From: Magicicada septendecula
Taxonomy: Eukaryota > Arthropoda > Insecta > Hemiptera > Cicadidae
Assembly (NCBI GenBank): GCA_034769895.1
Contig: CM068372.1
Location: 378,655,910-378,719,909 of the forward strand
Reading direction: 5' to 3'
Length of the DNA: 64,000 bases
The notes beneath the pieces were generated by a model. The model saw only the letters and a program-made list of their open reading frames with translations, was not told where the DNA came from and did no database searches. This document shows positions 11,500 through 21,669 of this stretch, one piece after another (position 1 is the first letter of the stretch; each line of letters opens with the position of its first letter). Made by a program: the position numbers and the translations under genes.

Positions 11500-12647
11500 A
11501 ATATAGGAACCCATTTAGTATTCGTAGACCTTAAGATGGTCTTTGACATGAAGTTCAAACTGAGGACCTTACTATCCGTTGCGCACTCCTTGGTCCGACC
11601 ATCTTTTGGTCTAGACCATCAAAAGATGGTTGGATCAAGGAGTGCGCAACGGATCGTAAGTTCCACAGACTGAAGGAGAAGAAGAAGAAGAAGAAGAAGA
11701 AGAAGAAGAAGGAGAAGACGAAGAAAAAGAAAAAGAAGAAGAAGAAAAAGAAAAAGAAGCTGAAGAAGAAGAAGAAGAAGAAGAAGAAGAAGAAGAAGAA
11801 GAAGAAGAAGAAGAAGAAGAAGAAGAAGAAGAAGAAGAAGAAGAAGAAGGCATAGACAGTGTTCCAGTGTTTTACTGAGTAAGCTACGGCCGGGTGTTAT
11901 TAAAAAATATGGCGTCAATGCTGTATATGTTAGAAGTGTGGAAGCGCTATATACAAGTATTACTAGCAGTATAAAGATAGGCTCAAGACTATCTGATGAA
12001 TTTCCTCTGACCAAAGGACTGCGACAAGGGTTTGCTATAGCACCCACTTTATTTAAGATGTACTTGAATTCAGCTTTAAAACGTTTGAGACACACTTGTA
12101 CAAACTTGGTAGTAGCTACCAAGGACGATAACTTCTTTATTTTGTATTTCGTGGAGTATCGTAGCTGAAGATGATGGGGTCTGGTATATGTATAGGACGT
12201 TAGATGAAGAATTGGAAAAATGGGGGTTAACAATAAATACAAATAAGATTGAATATATTGTCGTCGGAAATACTTGCAGGGATATACTGTTGAAACGGGG
12301 AGCTGTGGAGGGAGCCGATTCATAAAAATACCTTGGTGTCACTGTTACAAAAGACGGCACAAGTGTAGCAAAAATAAAAATTTATATAGGACAAAGGGAA
12401 ACAAGTGACGAGACAGTTACATTCCACTTTATGGAGCAATCAAATAAGACCCGAAACAAAAATTAAAATCTGTAAGACAATCGTAGAAAGTATAGTAAGA
12501 TTTGATGCTGAAGTGTTGGAAACTACAGAACATACGAAGAAAAGATTACGAGCCATAGGAATGGGATACTGGAGAAGAAGATGGTTTAGGCTTCCAGTGC
12601 AAGATAGACTTAAACATGAAGAAATAAGAGAAATAATAAATATATAA
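11500..12647 (+). pseudogene. RTE-like reverse transcriptase, interrupted (copy 1)
   Basis: Plus-strand LINE reverse transcriptase in pieces. THLVFVDLKMVFD (motif with the first catalytic Asp) ends at about 11547. A foldback plus (GAA)n insert follows. Coding resumes at 11853 with DSVP, KKYGVNAVYVRSVEALYT and the 11938-12168 frame with GLRQGFAIAPTLFKMYL. The FADD box is replaced by a degenerate sequence (reads ISWSIVAEDDG). Then LEKWGLTINTNKIEYIVVG, KYLGVTVTKDG and the 12405-12647 frame VESIVRFDAEVLETTEHTKK follow. Frameshifts and stops separate the blocks, and the polymerase active site is lost, so it is not functional. Confidence 0.8.
11560..11850 (+). mobile_element. Insert in the RT gene: foldback LINE tail plus (GAA)n (copy 1)
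   Basis: The insert separates ...VFD from DSVP of the reverse transcriptase. It starts with two near-mirror arms meeting at CTAG (11611-11614), each about 50 bases and roughly 85-90% complementary, followed by a (GAA)n tract (about 11674-11848). The right arm sequence, AAGATGGT..GGAGTGCGCAACGGA, equals the 3' end of the minus-strand RTE remnant at 36.4 kb. The insert is therefore the tail of a LINE preceded by an inverted copy of that tail. Equivalent inserts lie in the other four copies. Confidence 0.75.
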
Positions 12648-12989
12648 TATAGTGTAAGGGTTCGATTCGTAGCGGTGGAACCATGTTTGAAGATCTCCAT
12701 GGACTCCATGTGCAGCCGAGGGTAGTAGGCACTCTCCGAGGACACGATGTTGGTCTCCTCAAAGAGAACAAGATTAAATATTTAATTAAATCAAATTACA
12801 TAAAAGTACTATAAAATAGGATTTGGCATGCTGTGCTCCCAAGACAATTAGATAGCACTTGATGCTGTTTTCCACCGTATAGTTCGTGCTGGTATGAAAG
12901 CGTATATACGGGGTCCTTTTTAAACAAAAATACATATCTCTACCTCATGACTGGGGTTAATTGGCGGACACCGTGCCAATTGTTTCCGA

Positions 12990-13307
12990 CACTGAAGGTG
13001 GCCTCTGATGGTTAGGTCGAAACGTCTGTCCACGCAAACAATAGATCACGGTTTCCAAGCTTGTTGGCGCCGGCCGTGAAATGTTTAGAAACTCTATTAA
13101 TATTATTGTTCAATAAATGAGGTGCAAAATTAGATTTTACTTTTTCAATGTCGTTTTGTTTAATAGATGTTCTGCAAATCTTTTAATAAAACGTCTTCTA
13201 GCTTCACCGACGTAATAACTATTACAGTCATTTCACATAATTTTGTAAAACCCTGTTTTACATATTAATTGATTAGAAGGTTTTGATTGTAGCATTTTAC
13301 CAATGTT
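12990..13307 (-). pseudogene. Penelope-like element fragment, GIY-YIG endonuclease (copy 1)
   Basis: On the minus strand, 13300 to 13130 reads NIGKMLQSKP, then KTGFYKIM, a TGA, then NDCNSYYVGEARRRFIKRFA ending in EH. GFY...YVG followed by the Arg-rich helix and EH is the GIY-YIG nuclease core that lies at the C-terminus of Penelope-like retroelement ORFs. The spacing (GFY to YVG about 15 residues) fits that family. One stop interrupts it. No PLE reverse transcriptase is present; the fragment is cut at the array junction. A hammerhead-like motif lies just beyond on the opposite strand. Confidence 0.65.
12992..13026 (+). ncRNA. Hammerhead-like motif (array copy 1)
   Basis: CTGAAGG, then a hairpin whose arms GGCCT and AGGTC can pair (one G-U), then GAAACGTC. 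This is the order of a hammerhead ribozyme core, but the first box departs from CTGANGA at its last-but-one base, so activity is doubtful here. Copies occur at 19543-19577 and 23164-23198. Confidence 0.4.
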
Positions 13308-13578
13308 GGATCAGCAATGTTAAAGTGCTTTCTGGAGTGATTGTTATTGTGACGTGCGGTTTACTGATTATTGTGTATTACTTAGTGGCGAAACTGTAAT
13401 AAACTGACATTTATTGGTTGTTACATTATTATGTGTGTATTGGACATTCTTTAGCTTGAATTCCAGAGTCTTTTTTTATATTTTTAACTGTGATTGCAGT
13501 TGTAATTAGCGACTTCGTATGGTGTCAGTTATTCTGTTTCCACTTTACGACATGACGATCCGTGTGACCGTCGTAACA
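13308..13578 (+). repeat. LTR-like end, array copy 2
   Basis: As in copy 1 but with the terminal GTCGTAACA complete (ending at 13578). The following bases are TTATG rather than the ATAT found beside other members. Confidence 0.5.
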
Positions 13579-14229
13579 TTATGTGTCTTAAGTGAAGATT
13601 CAAGATAACAACACCAACCAACCAACAACATATCAACCATTTAACACACCGATATATTTTGAAAATAAACGTCAAAACGCTGGTTGTACACATCGGTGAG
13701 ATTGGTAGTTTACATACAAGCGTTTCAGTTTTCTGGAGCCCAAAACTAGAAGCGATCGTGATAAAAGGAATTCTATTATTTACACTCAGCTTAATAAACA
13801 GCCTGTTTTCTTTGTTTTCAGCTTAACTACGATCTTATAAATTGATTACGTATATGAGGCGGAATGGAAGTAAGCAGAAGCAGCTCCTCGCAAACCGACA
13901 ACTTCAAGCTGTTGTTTAACTAGCTCATTAAATGTGACCAGCCGCATCTCAATCTCCCACTGTGTCTCATAATGTGACCGAATCAATAACTGGCTGATAC
14001 AGAGAGAACACAATACTGTGTGACATACGACGTTTGATCAAAACCAAACAATTTTACAATTTCCACCGTTACAAGTGTCCGATTAAAAAAAACTGTTCTT
14101 ATGTGATGTTAGTACACACGTTATTGAGAATCGTCTAAAACGTTATCCCTATTTTATGCATAGTTTAGATTTCATAGCTAATTGAGTAAGTCCTTAGGTG
14201 TATTAGATGATTTCTTTGTCATTCTACAA

Positions 14230-14916
14230 TGCAAGATGGATGGATTAGATTTTGTGTAAACTGTGAGATAAACTGCTCTGTCCTGGTAAACGTGTTCAGA
14301 AGACTTGTAGCGAGACTGCTGTGCGTGAAAAAAGCGGTTTACAAGCTTCAAAGACTGGCGTACCGTAAATGAGTTGAAGATTGTGGTTGGCAGACGAAGA
14401 TTATGTTTTCGTGTTCCACGAAATTTCATCACTAGGCGCAGTGGTAAATAAAGAGTACTATTTGGATATATACACCATTTGCATGAAGCTATTCGTAGGA
14501 AACGGCCAGATTTACGGGAGAATAATTTATGAAAATTCTAGCCGGATAATGCGCCTGGACACTCGTCATTGCTAGTTAAGAATTTTGCTAGGCTAGGCAA
14601 AAGAAAACGTCATAATGATGACACGGCAACTGCCGTATTCACCAGATGTGTCCCAACGCGATTTTTCCTCCTTCCAATTGTGATAATTTCCGGCAACTTT
14701 TCGCTACCGTTGAAGACGTAAAACGAAAATCGCTAAGCGAACTAAAGGCTGTACCAAAAAGAGCATGCTTGAAATATTTTGAAGATTGGTAAACGGCTGG
14801 CTTAATCGTGTTACTTTCGACTGAGAGTACTTTGAAGGAAGCAGTATAAGTGTCGATGAATGAAGGCATAATTTTTAAAATAAGAATTTGCATGAATTTT
14901 TTGATCGAACCTCGTA
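14230..14916 (+). pseudogene. Decayed mariner transposase (copy 2)
   Basis: Nearly identical to the first copy, offset 3621. The left boundary of the internal triplication (14891) falls inside this element's 3' terminal repeat. As a result the last 26 bases of the terminal repeat also recur at 16341 and 17830 without a transposase. Confidence 0.8.
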
Positions 14917-15120
14917 GTTACCACTATTGCTTTTCATATTATTGCATGGTTAAACAATAAAATTATGAGCATAAACATTGTGTCAATATGTCAGCCTCGA
15001 TTGATGGATTTGTTCACAGATAATACGCTTGTCGTGGCGCGGTTTTAACGCGGAACATTGATTAAAGCAAGAAATTAAATTAATTTCTTTGTTTTAATTG
15101 ACCATTATTAAAGAAAAAGT

Positions 15121-16235
15121 AATGTAGGAACCCATTTAGTATTCGTAGACCTTAAGATGGTCATTGACATGAAGTTCAAACTGAGGACCTTACTATCCGT
15201 TGCGCACTCCTTGGTCCGACCATCTTTTGGTCTAGACCATCAAAAGATGTTTGGATCAAGGAGTGCGCAACGGATCGTAAGTTCCACAGACTGAAGGAGA
15301 AGAAGAAGAAGAAGAAGAAGAAGAAGAAGGAGAAGACGAAGAAAAAGAAAAAGAAGAAGAAGAAAAAGAAAAAGAAGCTGAAGAAGAAGAAGAAGAAGAA
15401 GAAGAAGAAGAAGAAGAAGAAGAAGAAGAAGAAGAAGGCATAGACAGTGTTCCAGTGTTTCACTGAGTAAGCTACGGCCGGGTGTTATTAAAAAATATGG
15501 CGTCAATGCTGTATATGTTAGAAGTGTGGAAGCGCTATATACAAGTATTACTAGCAGTATAAAGATAGGCTCAAGACTATCTGATGAATTTCCTCTGACC
15601 AAAGGACTGCGACAAGGGTTTGCTATAGCACCCACTTTATTTAAGATGTACTTGAATTCAGCTTTAAAACGTTTGAGACACACTTGTACAAACTTGGTAG
15701 TAGCTACCAAGGACGATAACTTCTTTATTTTGTATTTCGTGGAGTATCGTAGCTGAAGATGATGGGGTCTGGTATATGTATAGGACGTTAGATGAAGAAT
15801 TGGAAAAATGGGGGTTAACAATAAATACAAATAAGATTGAATATATTGTCGTCGGAAATACTTGCAGGGATATACTGTTGAAACGGGGAGCTGTGGAGGG
15901 AGCCGATTCATAAAAATACCTTGGTGTCACTGTTACAAAAGACGGCACAAGTGTAGCAAAAATAAAAATTTATATAGGACAAAGGGAAACAAGTGACGAG
16001 ACAGTTACATTCCACTTTATGGAGCAATCAAATAAGACCCGAAACAAAAATTAAAATCTGTAAGACAATCGTAGAAAGTATAGTAAGATTTGATGCTGAA
16101 GTGTTGGAAACTACAGAACATACGAAGAAAAGATTACGAGCCATAGGAATGGGATACTGGAGAAGAAGATGGTTTAGGCTTCCAGTGCAAGATAGACTTA
16201 AACATGAAGAAATAAGAGAAATAATAAATATATAA
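15121..16235 (+). pseudogene. RTE-like reverse transcriptase, interrupted (copy 2a)
   Basis: Copy of the same broken reverse transcriptase in nested sub-unit a. It shows the same frameshifts and the same insert, with a shorter (GAA)n tract. Confidence 0.8.
15181..15438 (+). mobile_element. Foldback LINE tail plus (GAA)n (copy 2a)
   Basis: Same insert in nested sub-unit a; the (GAA)n tract is the shortest of the five (about 143 bases). Confidence 0.7.
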
Positions 16236-16570
16236 TATAGTGTAAGGGTTCGATTCGTAGCGGTGGAACCATGTTTGAAGATCTCCATGGACTCCATGTG
16301 CAGCCGAGGGTAGTAGGCACTCTCCGAGGACACGATGTTGCATGAATTTTTTGATCGAACCTCGTAGTTACCACTATTGCTTTTCATATTATTGCATGGT
16401 TAAACAATAAAATTATGAGCATAAACATTGTGTCAATATGTCAGCCTCGATTGATGGATTTGTTCACAGATAATACGCTTGTCGTGGCGCGGTTTTAACG
16501 CGGAACATTGATTAAAGCAAGAAATTAAATTAATTTCTTTGTTTTAATTGACCATTATTAAAGAAAAAGT

Positions 16571-17724
16571 AATGTAGGAACCCATTTAGTATTCGTAGAC
16601 CTTAAGATGGTCATTGACATGAAGTTCAAACTGAGGACCTTACTATCCGTTGCGCACTCCTTGGTCCGACCATCTTTTGGTCTAGACCATCAAAAGATGG
16701 TTGGATCAAGGAGTGCGCAACGGATCGTAAGTTCCACAGACTGAAGGAGAAGAAGAAGAAGAAGAAGAAGAAGAAGAAGAAGGAGAAGACGAAGAAAAAG
16801 AAAAAGAAGAAGAAGTAAAAGAAAAAGAAGCTGAAGAAGAAGAAGAAGAAGAAGAAGAAGAAGAAGAAGAAGAAGAAGAAGAAGAAGAAGAAGAAGAAGA
16901 AGAAGAAGAAGAAGAAGAAGAAGAAGGCATAGACAGTGTTCCAGTGTTTCACTGAGTAAGCTACGGCCGGGTGTTATTAAAAAATATGGCGTCAATGCTG
17001 TATATGTTAGAAGTGTGGAAGCGCTATATACAAGTATTACTAGCAGTATAAAGATAGGCTCAAGACTATCTGATGAATTTCCTCTGACCAAAGGACTGCG
17101 ACAAGGGTTTGCTATAGCACCCACTTTATTTAAGATGTACTTGAATTCAGCTTTAAAACGTTTGAGACACACTTGTACAAACTTGGTAGTAGCTACCAAG
17201 GACGATAACTTCTTTATTTTGTATTTCGTGGAGTATCGTAGCTGAAGATGATGGGGTCTGGTATATGTATAGGACGTTAGATGAAGAATTGGAAAAGTGG
17301 GGGTTAACAATAAATACAAATAAGATTGAATATATTGTCGTCGGAAATACTTGCAGGGATATACTGTTGAAACGGGGAGCTGTGGAGGGAGCCGGTTCAT
17401 AAAAATACCTTGGTGTCACTGTTACAAAAGACGGCACAAGTGTAGCAAAAATAAAAATTTATATAGGACAAAGGGAAACAAGTGACGAGACAGTTACATT
17501 CCACTTTATGGAGCAATCAAATAAGACCCGAAACAAAAATTAAAATCTGTAAGACAATCGTAGAAAGTATAGTAAGATTTGATGCTGAAGTGTTGGAAAC
17601 TACAGAACATACGAAGAAAAGATTACGAGCCATAGGAATGGGATACTGGAGAAGAAGATGGTTTAGGCTTCCAGTGCAAGATAGACTTAAACATGAAGAA
17701 ATAAGAGAAATAATAAATATATAA
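16571..17724 (+). pseudogene. RTE-like reverse transcriptase, interrupted (copy 2b)
   Basis: Copy in nested sub-unit b. The lesions are shared with the other copies, so they predate the triplication. Confidence 0.8.
16631..16927 (+). mobile_element. Foldback LINE tail plus (GAA)n (copy 2b)
   Basis: Same insert in nested sub-unit b; tract about 181 bases. Confidence 0.7.
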
Positions 17725-18059
17725 TATAGTGTAAGGGTTCGATTCGTAGCGGTGGAACCATGTTTGAAGATCTCCATGGACTCCATGTGCAGCCGAGGGT
17801 AGTAGGCACTCTCCGAGGACACGATGTTGCATGAATTTTTTGATCGAACCTCGTAGTTACCACTATTGCTTTTCATATTATTGCATGGTTAAACAATAAA
17901 ATTATGAGCATAAACATTGTGTCAATATGTCAGCCTCGATTGATGGATTTGTTCACAGATAATACGCTTGTCGTGGCGCGGTTTTAACGCGGAACATTGA
18001 TTAAAGCAAGAAATTAAATTAATTTCTTTGTTTTAATTGACCATTATTAAAGAAAAAGT

Positions 18060-19198
18060 AATGTAGGAACCCATTTAGTATTCGTAGACCTTAAGATGGT
18101 CATTGACATGAAGTTCAAACTGAGGACCTTACTATCCGTTGCGCACTCCTTGGTCCGACCATCTTTTGGTCTAGACCATCAAAAGATGGTTGGATCAAGG
18201 AGTGCGCAACGGATCGTAAGTTCCACAGACTGAAGGAGAAGAAGAAGAAGAAGAAGAAGAAGAAGAAGGAGAAGACGAAGAAAAAGAAAAAGAAGAAGAA
18301 GAAAAAGAAAAAGAAGCTGAAGAAGAAGAAGAAGAAGAAGAAGAAGAAGAAGAAGAAGAAGAAGAAGAAGAAGAAGAAGAAGAAGAAGAAGAAGAAGAAG
18401 GCATAGACAGTGTTCCAGTGTTTCACTGAGTAAGCTACGGCCGGGTGTTATTAAAAAATATGGCGTCAATGCTGTATATGTTAGAAGTGTGGAAGCGCTA
18501 TATACAAGTATTACTAGCAGTATAAAGATAGGCTCAAGACTATCTGATGAATTTCCTCTGACCAAAGGACTGCGACAAGGGTTTGCTATAGCACCCACTT
18601 TATTTAAGATGTACTTGAATTCAGCTTTAAAACGTTTGAGACACACTTGTACAAACTTGGTAGTAGCTACCAAGGACGATAACTTCTTTATTTTGTATTT
18701 CGTGGAGTATCGTAGCTGAAGATGATGGGGTCTGGTATATGTATAGGACGTTAGATGAAGAATTGGAAAAATGGGGGTTAACAATAAATACAAATAAGAT
18801 TGAATATATTGTCGTCGGAAATACTTGCAGGGATATACTGTTGAAACGGGGAGCTGTGGAGGGAGCCGATTCATAAAAATACCTTGGTGTCACTGTTACA
18901 AAAGACGGCACAAGTGTAGCAAAAATAAAAATTTATATAGGACAAAGGGAAACAAGTGACGAGACAGTTACATTCCACTTTATGGAGCAATCAAATAAGA
19001 CCCGAAACAAAAATTAAAATCTGTAAGACAATCGTAGAAAGTATAGTAAGATTTGATGCTGAAGTGTTGGAAACTACAGAACATACGAAGAAAAGATTAC
19101 GAGCCATAGGAATGGGATACTGGAGAAGAAGATGGTTTAGGCTTCCAGTGCAAGATAGACTTAAACATGAAGAAATAAGAGAAATAATAAATATATAA
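18060..19198 (+). pseudogene. RTE-like reverse transcriptase, interrupted (copy 2c)
   Basis: Copy in nested sub-unit c. Identical in layout to copies 2a and 2b. Confidence 0.8.
18120..18402 (+). mobile_element. Foldback LINE tail plus (GAA)n (copy 2c)
   Basis: Same insert in nested sub-unit c; tract about 168 bases. Confidence 0.7.
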
Positions 19199-19540
19199 TA
19201 TAGTGTAAGGGTTCGATTCGTAGCGGTGGAACCATGTTTGAAGATCTCCATGGACTCCATGTGCAGCCGAGGGTAGTAGGCACTCTCCGAGGACACGATG
19301 TTGGTCTCCTCAAAGAGAACAAGATTAAATATTTAATTAAATCAAATTACATAAAAGTACTATAAAATAGGATTTGGCATGCTGTGCTCCCAAGACAATT
19401 AGATAGCACTTGATGCTGTTTTCCACCGTATAGTTCGTGCTGGTATGAAAGCGTATATACGGGGTCCTTTTTAAACAAAAATACATATCTCTACCTCATG
19501 ACTGGGGTTAATTGGCGGACACCGTGCCAATTGTTTCCGA

Positions 19541-19858
19541 CACTGAAGGTGGCCTCTGATGGTTAGGTCGAAACGTCTGTCCACGCAAACAATAGATCAC
19601 GGTTTCCAAGCTTGTTGGCGCCGGCCGTGAAATGTTTAGAAACTCTATTAATATTATTGTTCAATAAATGAGGTGCAAAATTAGATTTTACTTTTTCAAT
19701 GTCGTTTTGTTTAATAGATGTTCTGCAAATCTTTTAATAAAACGTCTTCTAGCTTCACCGACGTAATAACTATTACAGTCATTTCACATAATTTTGTAAA
19801 ACCCTGTTTTACATATTAATTGATTAGAAGGTTTTGATTGTAGCATTTTACCAATGTT
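19541..19858 (-). pseudogene. Penelope-like GIY-YIG fragment (copy 2)
   Basis: Same fragment at the end of array copy 2, essentially identical to copy 1. Confidence 0.65.
19543..19577 (+). ncRNA. Hammerhead-like motif (array copy 2)
   Basis: Identical to the motif at 12992. Confidence 0.4.
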
Positions 19859-20129
19859 GGATCAGCAATGTTAAAGTGCTTTCTGGAGTGATTGTTATTG
19901 TGACGTGCGGTTTACTGATTATTGTGTATTACTTAGTGGCGAAACTGTAATAAACTGACATTTATTGGTTGTTACATTATTATGTGTGTATTGGACATTC
20001 TTTAGCTTGAATTCCAGAGTCTTTTTTTATATTTTTAACTGTGATTGCAGTTGTAATTAGCGACTTCGTATGGTGTCAGTTATTCTGTTTCCACTTTACG
20101 ACATGACGATCCGTGTGACCGTCGTAACA
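19859..20129 (+). repeat. LTR-like end, array copy 3
   Basis: Same LTR-like segment, complete to the terminal CA at 20129. Confidence 0.5.
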
Positions 20130-20780
20130 TTATGTGTCTTAAGTGAAGATTCAAGATAACAACACCAACCAACCAACAACATATCAACCATTTAACACAC
20201 CGATATATTTTGAAAATAAACGTCAAAACGCTGGTTGTACACATCGGTGAGATTGGTAGTTTACATACAAGCGTTTCAGTTTTCTGGAGCCCAAAACTAG
20301 AAGCGATCGTGGTAAAAGGAATTCTATTATTTACACTCAGCTTAATAAACAGCCTGTTTTCTTTGTTTTCAGCTTAACTAAGATCTTATAAATTGATTAC
20401 GTATATGAGGCGGAATGGAAGTAAGCAGAAGCACCTCCTCGCAAACCGACAACTTCAAGCTGTTGTTTAACTAGCTCATTAAATGTGACCAGCCGCATCT
20501 CAATCTCCCACTGTGTCTCATAATGTGACCGAATCAATAACTGGCTGATACAGAGAGAACACAATACTGTGTGACATACGACGTTTGATCAAAACCAAAC
20601 AATTTTACAATTTCCACCGTTACAAGTGTCCGATTAAAAAAAACTGTTCTTATGTGATGTTAGTACACACGTTATTGAGAATCGTCTAAAACGTTATCCC
20701 TATTTTATGCATAGTTTAGATTTCATAGCTAATTGAGTAAGTCCTTAGGTGTATTAGATGATTTCTTTGTCATTCTACAA

Positions 20781-21461
20781 TGCAAGATGGATGGATTAGA
20801 TTTTGTGTAAACTGTGAGATAAACTGCTCTGTCCTGGTAAACGTGTTCAGAAGGCTTCTAGCGAGACTGCTGTGCGTGAAAAAAGCGGTTTACAAGCTTC
20901 AAAGACTGGCGCAAATGAGTTTAAGATCGTGGTTGACAGACGAAGATTATGTTTTCGTGTTCCACGAAATTTCATCACTAGGCGCAGTGGTAAATAAAGA
21001 GTACTATTTCGATATATACACCATTTCCATGACGCTATTCGTAGAAAACGGCTAGATTTACGGGAAATAATTTATGAAAATTTTAGCCGGATAATGCGCC
21101 TGGACACTCGTCATTGCTAGTTAAGAATTTTTCCAGGCTAGGCAATAGAAAACGTCATAATGATGACACGGCGACTGCCGTATTCACCAGATGTGTACCA
21201 TCGCGATCTTTCCTCCTTCCAATTGTGATAATTTCCTGCAACGTTTCGCGACCGTTGAAGACGTAAAACGAAAACCGCTAAGCGAACTAAAGGCTGTACC
21301 AAAAAGAGCATGCTTGAAATATTTTGAAGATTGGTAAACGGCTGGCTTAATCGTGTTACTTTCGACTGAGAGTACTTTGAAGGAAGCAGTATAAGTGTCG
21401 ATGAATGAAGGCATAATTTTTAAAATAAGAATTTGCATGAATTTTTTGATCGAACCTCGTA
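20781..21461 (+). pseudogene. Decayed mariner transposase (copy 3)
   Basis: Third copy, with several private substitutions. An ATG at 20780 opens a 91-codon frame through VFHEISSLGAVVNKEYYFD before a stop, longer than in copies 1 and 2 because of small local differences. Still lacks the N-terminal DNA-binding region. Confidence 0.75.
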
Positions 21462-21669
21462 GTTACCACTATTGCTTTTCATATTATTGCATGGTTAAAC
21501 AATAAAATTATGAGCATAAACATTGTGTCAATATGTCAGCCTTGATTGATGGATTTGTTCACAGATAATACGCTTGTAGTGGCGCGGTTTTAACGCGGAA
21601 CATTGATTAAAGCAAGAAATTAAATTAATTTCTTTGTTTTAATTGACCATTATTAAACAAAAAGTAATG

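Larger units (their letters stand above)
9712..13307 (+). repeat. Tandem array 1, unit copy 1 (3.6 kb)
   Basis: First of three head-to-tail copies. The unit begins at GGATMAGCAATGTTAAAGTG and ends at ACCAATGTT. It carries, in order, an LTR-like end, ~600 bp of unassigned DNA, a decayed mariner, a broken RTE-like reverse transcriptase with an insert, and a minus-strand PLE GIY-YIG fragment. This copy differs from the next by small substitutions and by lacking a 25-26-bp block that copies 2 and 3 have at about 13736-13761. Confidence 0.9.
14891..16340 (+). repeat. Nested tandem sub-unit a (1450 bp)
   Basis: First of three tandem sub-units inside array copy 2. It starts at CATGAATTTTTTGATCGAAC within the mariner end and runs to CACGATGTTG. 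The next sub-unit starts immediately with the same CATGAATT. Confidence 0.92.
16341..17829 (+). repeat. Nested tandem sub-unit b (1489 bp)
   Basis: Second tandem sub-unit. It differs from sub-unit a almost only in the length of its (GAA)n tract and a few substitutions. Confidence 0.92.
17830..19303 (+). repeat. Nested tandem sub-unit c (1474 bp)
   Basis: Third tandem sub-unit, after which the sequence returns to the normal unit (GTCTCCTCAAAGAG). Confidence 0.92.
13308..19858 (+). repeat. Tandem array 1, unit copy 2 (6.55 kb, expanded)
   Basis: Second copy, starting at the same GGATCAGC junction. It is longer than its neighbours because a ~1.47-kb sub-unit inside it occurs three times in tandem (14891-16340, 16341-17829, 17830-19303). 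Outside that expansion it follows copy 1 almost base for base (constant offset 3621 through the mariner region). Confidence 0.9.

Noticed and set aside
11619-12323. Long minus-strand ORFs of 220-236 codons rich in Leu (also at 15240, 16690, 18179 and 21784)
   Set aside because: They are reverse-strand readings of the (GAA)n tract joined to the antisense of the LINE reverse transcriptase. The poly-Leu/Ser/Phe stretches are simple-repeat translations.
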